Shown one piece after another: positions 26,436 through 36,254 of a DNA stretch of 64,000 nucleotides. The DNA lies in assembly GCA_046329495.1 (NCBI GenBank), contig JAXLUO010000010.1:1-64000 (forward strand). The letters are read 5' to 3'. The translations under genes were made by a program, and so were the position numbers. A model generated the notes under the pieces. That model searched no databases and was not told where the DNA came from. It saw nothing but the letters and a program-made list of their open reading frames with translations. The DNA comes from Bog-950 sp046329495. Lineage in GTDB: Bacteria; Bacteroidota; Bacteroidia; Chitinophagales; LD1. How positions within the stretch are numbered: the first letter of the stretch is position 1; each line of letters opens with the position of its first letter.

Positions 26436-26804
26436 TCATTTCCCCAACTGCTCCGCCAACAACAACCACTGCCCTTCTTCACAAACTAAGGTGGCTGTTC
26501 CATGTCCGCCGCCGGAGGCTTGCTGACTGTTTATGATACCGGTCCATGCAAAGGTAAATTGGTAAACGGCCATACGTTCGTTGCGTAGCACCCAATGCAC
26601 TTCGCTAATGGTAAAATGTTCTTCTTCAATCAATTCAAAGTTGCGGCGGTAGGCCTGTTCTACTTCGGCCAATCCTTTATAGGTGCTACCATTGCTAAAG
26701 GTAATTCCCACGTTAGCATGCATTAACGGCGCTACGTTTTCCCATTGTTGCGTGGCAAGGGCGGTTTCGTACGCTTTAACAAAGCCTTCTGCGGTAGTAT
26801 TCAT
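26436..26804 (-). CDS. SnoaL/NTF2-like family protein
   Basis: A 122-residue cone-shaped NTF2-fold protein (DUF4440/SnoaL type): N-terminal helix TAEGFVKAYETALATQQWENVAPLMHANVGI, then strands ending GHGTATLVCEEGQWLLLAEQLG. Such domains bind small molecules or are minor enzymes; no catalytic role can be assigned. TATCTTG on the minus strand lies about 12 bases upstream of the ATG. Confidence 0.8.
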   Translation of the reverse strand: MNTTAEGFVKAYETALATQQWENVAPLMHANVGITFSNGSTYKGLAEVEQAYRRNFELIEEEHFTISEVHWVLRNERMAVYQFTFAWTGIINSQQASGGGHGTATLVCEEGQWLLLAEQLGK

Positions 26805-26867
26805 AAAAACAAGATACAGAATTACAGCTATCTGTTATCCGAGCTCATTTTTCTTGTCTGAGGTTAT

Positions 26868-28964
26868 TTACTCCACTGTAACCGGTAGGTAGATATCAAA
26901 GCGTGCACCGCCCTCGGGGTTGCCAGTAGCTTCCACCAGGCCGTGATGATTTTCCACTATCTTCTTTACAATAGCCAGGCCTATGCCGGTACCCGTGTAT
27001 TCGTTACGCCCGTGCAGGCGTTGAAACACTTCAAATATCTTTTCCTTGTATTTAGGATCGAACCCGATGCCGTTATCGCTTACGGTTACCCTGCAATATT
27101 TTTTTTCAGCATCAAGTGCCGGGTGCGCAAACGCAGCGCCCGTTTCGCCTTTGGTAGCTATCACAATTTGCGGTGCTACGCCGGGCTTGCTGAACTTTAA
27201 GGAATTGCTGAGCAAGTTATAAATAAGTTGCCTGAACTGAAACGGTATGATCTGAATTTGGCAGTGTGCATCCAGTTCAACTGTAGCCTTTTTATGCAAC
27301 AACTCCTCTTTTAAGTCCTCTTTTACTTCGCGGATTAATTCAGCCAACTCCACTTTTTCGAATTTGCCTTCGCTGGTAGCCGTGCGCGAATAACTCAACA
27401 GGTCGTCAATCAGCGTTTGCATGCGCCGGGCAGCATTTTGCATGCGCCTGAATTTATCTTTACCGCTTTCAGTAAGATTGTCGCATTCTTTCTCTAACAA
27501 CTGCGAGCTAAAGGTTTGTATTTTACGCAGAGGCTCCTGTAAATCGTGGCTGGAGATATAAGCAAAGGACTGTAGTTCCTTGTTCATCTTTTCAAGTATT
27601 ACATTCTTTTGCTCCAACTCGCGGGTACGTTCCTGCACTTGTAATTCTAACGAGTTTGATAACTGCCGCAATTTGTTTTCGCTCTCTTTTAGCTCGCGTT
27701 GGCGCAACTTTTCAGCGGTGGTATCGCGTATGATGCCCACCAATTTTTCAGGTTGGTTATTCGCATCATAAAACACTTTGCCTTTAACTTCCATCCAGCG
27801 CTCCTCGCCGTTGGCCCAAAGCAAATTGCCTTCGTAGTACAAGGTGCCTGTTTCGAATGCCTTTTTGAAGGCCACTTCGCGCACACGCATTGTTTCAGGC
27901 GTTAAGCGTTGCACCAATTCGGCGTGCGTTGCTTCCACATCCAGATCCTGACCCAAAATTTGCAATGCACGGCTGCTGTAAATAGCCACATCGGTTGCAG
28001 GGAAATATTCCCAGGTGCCAAATTCGCTGGCTTCAATTACAATATTCAGGCGTTGTTCGCTTTCTTCCAGCTTTTTGCGCGAAAGCACCTGTTGGGTTAC
28101 TTCCGAAGCTGTAGCAATAATGCCGCTAACGCGGCCATCGGTATCGCGCAACGCTTCGTAAGCAAAATTAATGTAGGTAGTAACTATTCCTTCAGGGCGG
28201 GGCAGATCAACTGCCCGCTCATATTCCATATATCGCTTCCCGGTTTCAAACACGCCACGCAGCAAAGGCCCAATACCCTGCCCTTTAACTTCGGGTAAGC
28301 CAACAAACAAAGGCTTATGCATTACATCGGCGGCTCGCTTTCCCCAAATTTTAAGCATCATATCATTGGCTATCTCAACCACATAATCCTCACCTTTTAA
28401 CACACACATGGCAATAGGTGCCTGTTCAATGCTATTGATGAAGCGCTTATTGGCTTCTTCCAGTTTTTTAAAGGCCAGCACTTTTTCGGTTGTTTCGCTG
28501 CAGGTAACAAACACACCGGCAGGTTTACCGCTTTCATCGTTTACCGGGCTATAGCTAAAGGTCCAGTATACATCCTCCATTTTACCATTTCGGTAAATCG
28601 GTATTAGCTGGTCTTCGCTCCACGTAGCCTCGCCCCCGTTAAGCACCTGATCGATAAGCGGCTTAATGATGGACCATATTTCGGGCCAGGCTTCAACAGC
28701 AGGCATACCCAATATTGCAGGGTGCTTTCCATTAATACCCAAACTGGGGCGGTAAGCATCGTTGTAAAAACAGATTAGCTCGGGGCCCCACCACAAAAAC
28801 ATGGGGAATTTTGAATTGAGTAGAATACTAAGTGCTGTACGTAAACTTTGTGGCCAGGTTTCCGGCTCCCCTACTGCAGTTGAGCTCCAGTCTTTAGCAC
28901 GGGTAAGTGCTCCCATTTCGCCCCCGCCGGCTAAAAATCGTAAGCTTGTCGCAACTCTATCCAT
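26868..28964 (-). CDS. Multi-PAS sensor histidine kinase
   Basis: A 698-residue soluble kinase. Three PAS/PAC units: about 25-165 (start LGALTRAK-like, FPMFLWWGPELICFYNDAYRP), 175-300 (INSIEQAPIAMCVLKGEDYVVEIAND) and 305-430 (LNIVIEASEFGTWEYFP). A coiled coil and the phospho-acceptor H473 in ISSHDLQEPLRKI follow, then ATPase boxes NLLSNSLKFSK, DNGIGFD, FEVFQRL and GTGIGLAIVKK. No membrane segment, so it probably senses an intracellular signal. ATG at 28964 is preferred over TTG at 28982. The metalloprotease gene diverges from it; no response regulator is nearby. Confidence 0.9.
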   Translation of the reverse strand: MDRVATSLRFLAGGGEMGALTRAKDWSSTAVGEPETWPQSLRTALSILLNSKFPMFLWWGPELICFYNDAYRPSLGINGKHPAILGMPAVEAWPEIWSIIKPLIDQVLNGGEATWSEDQLIPIYRNGKMEDVYWTFSYSPVNDESGKPAGVFVTCSETTEKVLAFKKLEEANKRFINSIEQAPIAMCVLKGEDYVVEIANDMMLKIWGKRAADVMHKPLFVGLPEVKGQGIGPLLRGVFETGKRYMEYERAVDLPRPEGIVTTYINFAYEALRDTDGRVSGIIATASEVTQQVLSRKKLEESEQRLNIVIEASEFGTWEYFPATDVAIYSSRALQILGQDLDVEATHAELVQRLTPETMRVREVAFKKAFETGTLYYEGNLLWANGEERWMEVKGKVFYDANNQPEKLVGIIRDTTAEKLRQRELKESENKLRQLSNSLELQVQERTRELEQKNVILEKMNKELQSFAYISSHDLQEPLRKIQTFSSQLLEKECDNLTESGKDKFRRMQNAARRMQTLIDDLLSYSRTATSEGKFEKVELAELIREVKEDLKEELLHKKATVELDAHCQIQIIPFQFRQLIYNLLSNSLKFSKPGVAPQIVIATKGETGAAFAHPALDAEKKYCRVTVSDNGIGFDPKYKEKIFEVFQRLHGRNEYTGTGIGLAIVKKIVENHHGLVEATGNPEGGARFDIYLPVTVE

Positions 28965-29316
28965 ACTTTCAGATGACTTCAAAAAAAAATTACGTTTTAT
29001 GGCTTGCTACTGCCACCGGCAGGGTTTTCCTGCAGAACATTCGGGTCCTACGGGGATAACTGCTTGAAGGCGCCTAAAAATTGTTGAGGAAAAGTTGGAG
29101 GGCTACGTTTCCGAAATCAAATATAATATTTATGAAAAGAATTTGATTATACATTACAAAAGGAGCTGTCACGATTTGTTAAAACGAGCAGCACGGCAGT
29201 CCTTGGTTAATATCCCCATCTTATCCACGAACCTGTTGTCAGTATTTCCCGTTTACATGAATACGCCTACTTTTACGCGTTTTTCAAAATTCAGCACAAA
29301 ATCCAATTCCCTCCGA
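28965..29316. other. Divergent intergenic region (352 bp)
   Basis: Lies between the kinase and the metalloprotease. It is open in the metalloprotease frame back to 29095 but lacks coding character and precedes a perfect signal peptide start, so it is read as untranslated. TACTTTTA at 29268-29275 is one mismatch from the -7 consensus and may drive the protease gene, giving a leader of about 35 bases. Confidence 0.4.
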
Positions 29317-32300
29317 ATGAAAAAAGTGTTTTACTCGTTGTTGGCCATCGCCTTCAGTTTGAATGCAGTAGCCCAGCACCGTACGTGTTACTCGGTAGAA
29401 GCCGTAAACAAGCTACGCGCTACCAACCCTAATTACAACCAGCAGATGCAGCAGCAGGAAGAAGTGCTGCGCAAATGGGTGCAAACCAACCAACAGGACC
29501 CTAACTACCAGGCCCGTGCCGTGCGCACCATACCTGTAGCGGTGCACGTTATTTATAATACCTCGGCACAAAACGTAAGTGATGCAGCGGTGCAAACCAT
29601 GATCAACCAATTGAACATGGATTACCGCAAGCTGAACAGCGACTTTAGCACCGCCCGTGCTGCGGTACAAGGCTTTGCTGCCGATGCACAGATTGAATTC
29701 TGTTTAGCACAGCAAAAACCGGACGGTTCGGCTACCAATGGTATTGAACACGTATTTACCAACGAGGCTTGTTACGATGTAGATACAGAAACCGATAAGA
29801 TGAAAAGCTCCTCAACCGGAGGTGCCGACCCATGGAACCCTTCTAAATACCTGAACGTGTATATCGTGCACCTGTGCGGTTCATCGCCACAAACCGGTGG
29901 TGTAGCAGGGTATGCGTATATACCTGCAGCCGGTAACGGTTTGCATGGCTCCAGTATTGATGGCTTGGTAATTGATTACAGCATTGGTATGGGCGCAGGT
30001 AACCGTACCTGGACCCACGAAATTGGCCACTACCTGGGCTTACACCATACCTGGGGCGATCTTTCGGCTAATGCCTGTGGTAACGTGTTCCCCGATACCG
30101 ATGACGGTTTCAGCGATACACCAGATTCGAAAGAAGCAAACTTCGGTTGCCCCTATGCAGCTTCGTGCACCGGCAACAGCAGCTACGGCGACCAGGTAGA
30201 AAACTATATGGACTATAGCGATTGCACGGTGATGTTTACCACCCAACAGGCAAACTACATGAACTCGGTGTTAACCAACATCCGCAGCAGCTTAATTACC
30301 AATAATAACGCCTGCGCTACCAGTGGTGCACCGGTTGCCAACTTTACAGGCACCCCTACCACCATCTGTCCGGGTCAAACGGTAAGCTTTACCAGTACCT
30401 CAACCGGCACTAACCTTACCTATGCATGGCAGTTTCCCGGTGGAACGCCATCTACCTCTACCATAGCTAACCCTACTGTAACCTACAACACTGCAGGCAC
30501 CTACAACGTAACGTTAACAGTAACCAGTGGCGGCCAAAGCGATCCTGAAGTAAAAACTGCTTATATCACTGTTTCAGGTGCAACATCTTTACCATTGGCT
30601 GAAGGTTTTGAAGGATCCACCTTTCCCCCTGCCAACTGGGCTTTAAATAACCCCGATGCCGATTTAACCTGGGTACGCACCACATCAGCCAGCGGCTTTG
30701 GCACTTCTACCGCCTCGGCCTATGTAAACAACTATGCTTACAATGCTGCCGGCCAATACGATTGGTTGATTACGCCTTCTTACTCGTTTAGCGGTGTAAG
30801 CAACGGACGTATTAAATGGGATTATGCTTACGCTCCTTATGCCAGCACCGGTTATGCCGATTCGCTGGAGGTAATGTACAGCACCAACTGCGGAACTACG
30901 TGGACTTCGCTTTGGAAGAAAGGCGGCACCCAATTAAGCACCATCAGCGGTACCAATACCAACAATTTTGTACCTACAGCCGCACAATGGAAAAAAGACT
31001 CTGTAGCCTTATCAGCACTTAACGGACAAGCCAACGTCAAGTTTGCCTTCCGCAACCGCAACACGTATGGCAACAACGTTTTCCTTGATAACGTAAATAT
31101 CTACAATGCTTCCGCTTCCGGCGGTTCGGCACCTGTAGCTGATTTTGTAGGCAACCCTACTACCGTTATTGTTGGCAACAGCGTAGCGTTTACCGATCTA
31201 TCAACCAACAGCCCAACTACCTGGAACTGGACCTTTAACGGCGGAACCCCGGGCACCAGCACCAGCCAGAACCCAACTATTACGTATAATACAGTTGGCC
31301 AGTATGCCGTAACCTTAGTGGCAGGTAATACCAACGGTAATAACAGTGTAACTAAAACTGCCTACATTAATGTAGTTAACAGCGGTACACAAAGTTGCGA
31401 TACACTCAGCAACCTGTTTGCTAACGATACACTGACCGTTTACAGCTATCAAAGCCCTGCCAGCGGTTACCTAACCGGTAACAACAGCTACGGCGATTTA
31501 TCGAAAGCTGAATACTATGTAAACACCATGCCGGGTGCGCAGGTAACCGGTGGCCTGTTCTATTTTGCTAAAGCTAAAACCAATAATCCATCCACCTCAG
31601 CCATTACCGTTAAGGTTTGGGATGCAACAGGCGCAGGCGGTGCCCCGGGTAACGTGTTAGGTTCGCAAACCAAATTGATCTCTCAAATTGCCACCGACGT
31701 AACCAACCAGGCATTAACGTATGTGCCGTTCAGCAGTCCGCCTACGGTTAACGGTAATTTTTACCTGGGTATCAGCATGAGCCAAACTGCAGGTGATACG
31801 GTAGCCCTGGTATCCACCTTATTCTCTTCCCCATTACCGGATAATGCCTGGGAACAATGGGATGATGCTACCTGGCATTTGTTCGATTCGGTATATGGCT
31901 CAGGTATGGATCTGTTTGCCTTACCGGTATTATGTAGCGGCTCGGCAGGTACTGCGCCTACGGCTAACTTTACCGGCAGCCCTACCAGCGCCTGCCCCGG
32001 CCAAACGGTTACGTTTACCAATACCTCAACCGGTAGCCCCACTTCGTATAGCTGGGTGTTTACCGGTGGTACACCAACTACCAGCACGGCCCAAAATCCA
32101 ACTGTAACATATAACACACCGGGCACTTACACGGTAGCATTAACAGCTACAAATGCCAATGGCAGCAATACCAAAACACAAACATCCTACATTACCATTT
32201 ACTCGCCACCAACAGGCAGCGCCAGTTCTACTGCAGTAGCCTGCTACGGCGGTTCAACAGGTTCGGCCACGGTTACCGCATCAGGTGGCTCTTCGCCCTA

Positions 32301-34260
32301 TACTTATAGCTGGGGCGGTGGCGGAACCGGTGTTACCATCAGCAACAAACCGGCCGGTGTTTACACCGTAACAATTACTGATAGCCACCAATGTAGCGGT
32401 ACTGCCGCCATTAGCATTACACAGCCATTAGGCCCATTATCGTTAGCACCTAATGCCAACGATGCTGTTTGCGGTCAGCAAAACGGTTCGGCTTCGGTTA
32501 CAGCAACAGGCGGTGCCGGTGGTTACCAATACCACTGGAACACCAACGCCACTACGCAAACCATCAGCAATGTAGGCCCGGGCTCGTATTCAGTTACCGT
32601 TACGGATGCCAGCAGTTGTACAGCAACCACCAGCATGACGGTAAACAACACCACCAGCAACTTCAGTGTATCAATTAATGCTACCAATGCCAGTTGCGGA
32701 CAAAGCAACGGTGCGGCTGTAGCCGTGCCTAACAACGGTAACTTTGGTGTTACCTATAACTGGAGCAACGGCAGCAGCAGCGGTTCGCTTAGCAACCTGG
32801 CACCGGGCACTTATTCGGTAACCGTTACCAATGCCAATGGTTGTTCTGCCTCGGCAGCTACCACGCTTATTAATTCCAGCGCGGGTATTGCTATATCGTT
32901 TAACACTACCAGCGCAGCCTGTGGTTCAGCCAACGGTTCGGCTACAGCAAGCGCTAACGGTGGTAATGGTAACTATACTTATAACTGGAGCACCGGTTCA
33001 ACCAGCAGCAGCATTAACAACGTGCAGGCCGGTGGCTACAACCTTACCGTAACCGATGGTGTAGGTTGTTCTGCATCAGGTGTTGCAACCATCAGCAATT
33101 TTGGTGGCCCGGCGGTAACCATTACCCCAACAGCACCTAACTGCTCAGGCGGTAACAACGGTAGCGCCACAGTAAGCGCTACAGGTGGTACATCGCCATA
33201 CACTTATTCGTGGAACACCGGCTCTAATGCCACTACCATCAGCAATCTTTCAGCAGGCACTGTAGTAGTTACGGTAACGGATGCTACGGGTTGTATAACT
33301 GTGCAAAATGGCACTATCAGCAATCCAACGCCGGTTACTGTAAATGTTACCTCTACCAATGCACTTTGCGGTCAGCAAAATGGTACGGCAACAGCTGTTC
33401 CTTCCGGTGGCAATGGCACATATTCATATACCTGGAGCAATGCAGCAACAACCAATACGCTCAGCAATTTGAGCGCAGGCAACTATACGGTTATTGTAGT
33501 GGATGGCAAAGGTTGCACCGCACAAGGCAGCACTGTGGTTACGGCTATTACCGGTCCTAACTCGGTATTAAACCCGATTAACGGCACCTGCCAAACACAG
33601 GGTTCTATTAACGTTACCGTATTCGGTGGTGCTTCGCCTTACACCTATGTATGGAGCAATGGTGCCAGCACCGAGGATATCCAAAACCTTGTAGCCGGTT
33701 CTTACACCGTAACCATCACCGATGCCAACGGTTGCCACAACGTTAATACGGCAAGTGTAACCGATGCTTCGGCAGTTAGCGTTACCTTTACGACCGTTGA
33801 CCCTACCAATGGCAACAGTAATGGTTCGGCTACCGCTAATCCTGCAGGTGGCAACTCGCCTTACACTTATAGCTGGAGCAATGGCAGCACCACGGCTACT
33901 ATCAGCAATGTACCGGCCGGCAGCTATACAGTTACCGTAACCGATGCGCAAAACTGTGTGAAAGTAGCCACGGTAACGCTGGGCCAGGTGGGTATTAACG
34001 AGTTAGGCAGCTTTGTTTCCATCAGCATGTTCCCTAACCCGGCTAACCAGGTTGTTACGTTAAGTGTAGAACTGGCCAAAGCTGAGAACCTGAACATGGA
34101 GATATATGACAACATTGGCCAGAAGGTTTGGAGCAAGGAATTGAACGGCGTTCAATCGGGCACCGAACAAATCAATATTGCGCACTTTGCACAAGGCATA
34201 TACTTCGTTAAACTGAGCACAGGCAGCGGCAACCGCACCCTGCGTTTGGTTAAGCAATAA
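29317..34260 (+). CDS. Secreted M43-type zinc metalloprotease with PKD and eight SprB repeats, T9SS sorted
   Basis: A 1,647-residue surface or secreted protein. Signal peptide MKKVFYSLLAIAFSLNAVA; start at 29317, not the upstream in-frame codon at 29095. The M43 (cytophagalysin/pappalysin) domain has the zinc site H234-E-I-G-H-Y-L-G-L-H-H and the Met-turn region NYMDYSDC. Then come a PKD domain, a jelly-roll adhesive domain (LPLAEGFEGSTFPPANW), two more PKD domains flanking a second beta domain, and eight tandem SprB-type repeats (about residues 965-1550; unit pattern GSATV...GG.SPYTYSW...G.YTVTVTD..GC). The last 75 residues are the T9SS sorting domain (SMFPNPANQVVTL). SprB repeats are known from gliding adhesins, so it may combine adhesion with proteolysis. 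Confidence 0.93.
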   Translation: MKKVFYSLLAIAFSLNAVAQHRTCYSVEAVNKLRATNPNYNQQMQQQEEVLRKWVQTNQQDPNYQARAVRTIPVAVHVIYNTSAQNVSDAAVQTMINQLNMDYRKLNSDFSTARAAVQGFAADAQIEFCLAQQKPDGSATNGIEHVFTNEACYDVDTETDKMKSSSTGGADPWNPSKYLNVYIVHLCGSSPQTGGVAGYAYIPAAGNGLHGSSIDGLVIDYSIGMGAGNRTWTHEIGHYLGLHHTWGDLSANACGNVFPDTDDGFSDTPDSKEANFGCPYAASCTGNSSYGDQVENYMDYSDCTVMFTTQQANYMNSVLTNIRSSLITNNNACATSGAPVANFTGTPTTICPGQTVSFTSTSTGTNLTYAWQFPGGTPSTSTIANPTVTYNTAGTYNVTLTVTSGGQSDPEVKTAYITVSGATSLPLAEGFEGSTFPPANWALNNPDADLTWVRTTSASGFGTSTASAYVNNYAYNAAGQYDWLITPSYSFSGVSNGRIKWDYAYAPYASTGYADSLEVMYSTNCGTTWTSLWKKGGTQLSTISGTNTNNFVPTAAQWKKDSVALSALNGQANVKFAFRNRNTYGNNVFLDNVNIYNASASGGSAPVADFVGNPTTVIVGNSVAFTDLSTNSPTTWNWTFNGGTPGTSTSQNPTITYNTVGQYAVTLVAGNTNGNNSVTKTAYINVVNSGTQSCDTLSNLFANDTLTVYSYQSPASGYLTGNNSYGDLSKAEYYVNTMPGAQVTGGLFYFAKAKTNNPSTSAITVKVWDATGAGGAPGNVLGSQTKLISQIATDVTNQALTYVPFSSPPTVNGNFYLGISMSQTAGDTVALVSTLFSSPLPDNAWEQWDDATWHLFDSVYGSGMDLFALPVLCSGSAGTAPTANFTGSPTSACPGQTVTFTNTSTGSPTSYSWVFTGGTPTTSTAQNPTVTYNTPGTYTVALTATNANGSNTKTQTSYITIYSPPTGSASSTAVACYGGSTGSATVTASGGSSPYTYSWGGGGTGVTISNKPAGVYTVTITDSHQCSGTAAISITQPLGPLSLAPNANDAVCGQQNGSASVTATGGAGGYQYHWNTNATTQTISNVGPGSYSVTVTDASSCTATTSMTVNNTTSNFSVSINATNASCGQSNGAAVAVPNNGNFGVTYNWSNGSSSGSLSNLAPGTYSVTVTNANGCSASAATTLINSSAGIAISFNTTSAACGSANGSATASANGGNGNYTYNWSTGSTSSSINNVQAGGYNLTVTDGVGCSASGVATISNFGGPAVTITPTAPNCSGGNNGSATVSATGGTSPYTYSWNTGSNATTISNLSAGTVVVTVTDATGCITVQNGTISNPTPVTVNVTSTNALCGQQNGTATAVPSGGNGTYSYTWSNAATTNTLSNLSAGNYTVIVVDGKGCTAQGSTVVTAITGPNSVLNPINGTCQTQGSINVTVFGGASPYTYVWSNGASTEDIQNLVAGSYTVTITDANGCHNVNTASVTDASAVSVTFTTVDPTNGNSNGSATANPAGGNSPYTYSWSNGSTTATISNVPAGSYTVTVTDAQNCVKVATVTLGQVGINELGSFVSISMFPNPANQVVTLSVELAKAENLNMEIYDNIGQKVWSKELNGVQSGTEQINIAHFAQGIYFVKLSTGSGNRTLRLVKQ
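32215..33990 (+). repeat. Eight tandem SprB-repeat modules (about 220 bp each) inside the metalloprotease gene
   Basis: Each unit encodes about 70-75 residues with the same landmarks: a GSA start, a YTYSW core, an AG.YTVTVTD strand and a following cysteine. The units are diverged at DNA level, so the array is old rather than recently amplified. Confidence 0.85.
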
Positions 34261-34281
34261 TTTAACTACAAGGCTTTTCGA

Positions 34282-34310
34282 AAGCGGCTCCGTTTGGAGC
34301 CGCTTTTTTT
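34282..34310 (+). terminator. Rho-independent terminator after the metalloprotease gene
   Basis: Stem AAGCGGCTCC (34282-34291), loop GTTT, GGAGCCGCTT (34296-34305), then a run of T. Confidence 0.92.
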
Positions 34311-34691
34311 ATGTGCCAAATGCAATGTTCACCACGGATTAACGCAGATAAACACAGATTAAATACAAAGAAGGTGTGGTATTGCCTGAACTGTAGAAAG
34401 TGCACTAAGATGGAGGAGAAATACAAAATTGCCACGGATTGCACGGATGAACACGGATGGAATACAAAGATGAGATGGCCTTAGTAGTTGTGCATTGCAA
34501 ACGCGGGATAGACGTCAATTCCTTTAGAATGTGCCTGTTGTGCAAGTTCGCAGGGAATTGAAGCATGCGGCTTGGCCTGATAAGTGGAATTTTGCTGTTG
34601 ACCGGCTGAAGCCCGGGGGCAAGAGTGCGCCATGTGTGCCAAATACAAAGTTCACCACAGAATACGCGGATCAACACAGATTGAATACAAA
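34311..34691. repeat. Three copies of a dispersed CACGGAT-type non-coding repeat
   Basis: Copy A (34311-34370) and copy C (34632-34691) share the order TGTGCCAAAT, GTTCACCAC, CAACACAGATT or AAACACAGATT, and AATACAAA. Copy B (34431-34469) has CACGGATTGCACGGATGAAC and ends AATACAAAG. No gene is supported here. The reverse complement of the module CATCTGCGTTCATCAGCGTT in the array near 22083 follows the same pattern. Confidence 0.75.
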
Positions 34692-34757
34692 CTATGTATT
34701 ACTAATCGCGTTGCAAACGCGAAGCTTAATCGTCACGCGTTGTAAACGCGCGACAGG
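34495..34757. repeat. REP-like palindrome family around TTGCAAACGCG
   Basis: TTGCAAACGCG occurs at 34495-34505 and 34711-34721, with a variant TTGTAAACGCG at 34740-34750. The second copy is a full inverted repeat, CGCGTTGCAAACGCG (34707-34721), and the third is ACGCGTTGTAAACGCGC. A related palindrome CAAACGCGTTTG lies at 34823-34834, just after nuoN. These look like REP elements; no RAYT transposase is in the window. Confidence 0.6.
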
Positions 34758-34835
34758 ATAGTTGAGGAAGGAAGGCCGTGATAAGGAATTGTAGGCAACG
34801 ACAAACAACTAACCACTAACAACAAACGCGTTTGC

Positions 34836-36233
34836 CTAAACCAGTGCGTTGAAGATAGAAGGGAAAATACCTACTACCAGTGAAAGCAATACGCAGATAA
34901 CGATTACTACCGTATAAGCAGGATTAACGCTGAATTCAGGTTCGTTACCTTCTTTGGTATACATGGCTACTATAACTTTAAAGTAGTAGTAAACACCAAT
35001 AGCAGAATTAATGATGGCGATTAAAGTAAGCCAGTAATGGCCGCTTTCAATAGCTTTTTGGAAGATGTAATACTTACCCAGGAAACCGGCAAACGGAGGA
35101 ATACCCGCCATGCTAAGCATAGCAACAGTTAAGGCAGCCGCCAGTAGAGGCTTACGTTTGCCTAAGCCGTTAAAGGCTTCAAATTTATCGCTGCCCAGGT
35201 TATTGGCAACCACAATAGCCACTGCAAAAGCGGCGATGGAAGCAATACCGTAGCCTATGGAGTAAAAGAAGATAGCATTATCGCTACCCTGATACATGGC
35301 CACAATGGCCATTAGCAGGTAACCGGCATGCGCCACACCGGAGAACGCCAGCGTGCGCTTAAATGATTCCTGATTAAGGGCAGATAAGTTACCGATGGTA
35401 ATAGTTAAAGCCGCAACTGCCGAAAGCACCCAGGCAAAGTTTGGCATGCTGGCAATAAAGGCATTGTGGAATAAACGATAAAAGGCAGCAAAAGCAGCAA
35501 TCTTGGCCACGGTAGCCATCATAGCTGTAATCAGCGTTGGTGATCCTTCGTAAACGTCAGGAGCCCAGAAATGGAAAGGCGCAGCGGATACTTTAAACAG
35601 CATGGCCATTAATACCAATGCAGAACCTACATAGAACAATGCTGAGGCTTGTCCTGATGCACCGAACTCCTGAATACGGGCTAAGTCAAAGGCACTTCGG
35701 GTATCCGGTGTTAATGAACCGGAAACATCGCCGTAAATAAGCGCTACACCAAACAGCAATAAGCCTGAGGCAAAGCTGCCCATCAGAAAGTATTTCATGC
35801 CTGCCTCGTTGCTGCGAGGGTCTTTCTTTTTGCTGCCTGCCAACAGGTAAAGCGAAATAGAGAGCACTTCTAAACCAATGAAGAAGGTAGTAATGTTACC
35901 AAACGATACCAGCGCTAAGGCACCGGCTAATGCAAAAATGATGATAGAAACGTAATCGGAAATACGGGAAGCTTCGGCGCGGTAAAAGTTACCGGAAAGC
36001 GTAACCAGTAAAGCACCTAAGAATAATAACAAAGCAGTAAAAGCCTGGCTGAAACCATCAATCCACAACATGTTATGGAACAGATGCTGTTCGGCTCCCC
36101 AGCTATAAACATGAAAGCCCAGGATACCCAGCAGGCCGGCTACGGCGATAGGCACAATTAAACGGCGCAGGTTCACCATTTCAGCAAACATGCACACCAC
36201 GCCAAGCACCGATGTATAAACTAAAGTATTCAT
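34836..36233 (-). CDS. nuoN: NADH-quinone oxidoreductase subunit N
   Basis: A 465-residue antiporter-like membrane subunit of complex I, one of three proton channels, with about 14 helices. The TM5 glutamate is in FIGLEVLSISLYLLAG, the discontinuous-helix segment FKVSAAPFHFWAPDVYEGSP is canonical, and KRTLAFSGVAHAGYLLM carries the TM8-region lysine/histidine. Last gene of the nuo operon, 21 bases after nuoM. No terminator hairpin with a T run is seen after its stop, only repeat palindromes. Confidence 0.96.
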   Translation of the reverse strand: MNTLVYTSVLGVVCMFAEMVNLRRLIVPIAVAGLLGILGFHVYSWGAEQHLFHNMLWIDGFSQAFTALLLFLGALLVTLSGNFYRAEASRISDYVSIIIFALAGALALVSFGNITTFFIGLEVLSISLYLLAGSKKKDPRSNEAGMKYFLMGSFASGLLLFGVALIYGDVSGSLTPDTRSAFDLARIQEFGASGQASALFYVGSALVLMAMLFKVSAAPFHFWAPDVYEGSPTLITAMMATVAKIAAFAAFYRLFHNAFIASMPNFAWVLSAVAALTITIGNLSALNQESFKRTLAFSGVAHAGYLLMAIVAMYQGSDNAIFFYSIGYGIASIAAFAVAIVVANNLGSDKFEAFNGLGKRKPLLAAALTVAMLSMAGIPPFAGFLGKYYIFQKAIESGHYWLTLIAIINSAIGVYYYFKVIVAMYTKEGNEPEFSVNPAYTVVIVICVLLSLVVGIFPSIFNALV

Positions 36234-36254
36234 TTCCTTTTCTACCTCTTTTAC

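Noticed and set aside
29095..29316. 74-residue N-terminal extension of the metalloprotease
   Set aside because: It lacks coding character and precedes a textbook signal peptide at 29317.
32215..33990. Possible recent tandem duplication or CRISPR-like array
   Set aside because: The units are diverged coding modules in one frame (SprB repeats), not identical non-coding repeats.
34531..34761. 76-residue frame between the repeats after the metalloprotease
   Set aside because: It overlaps repeat copies and REP-like palindromes, and no conserved protein pattern is seen.
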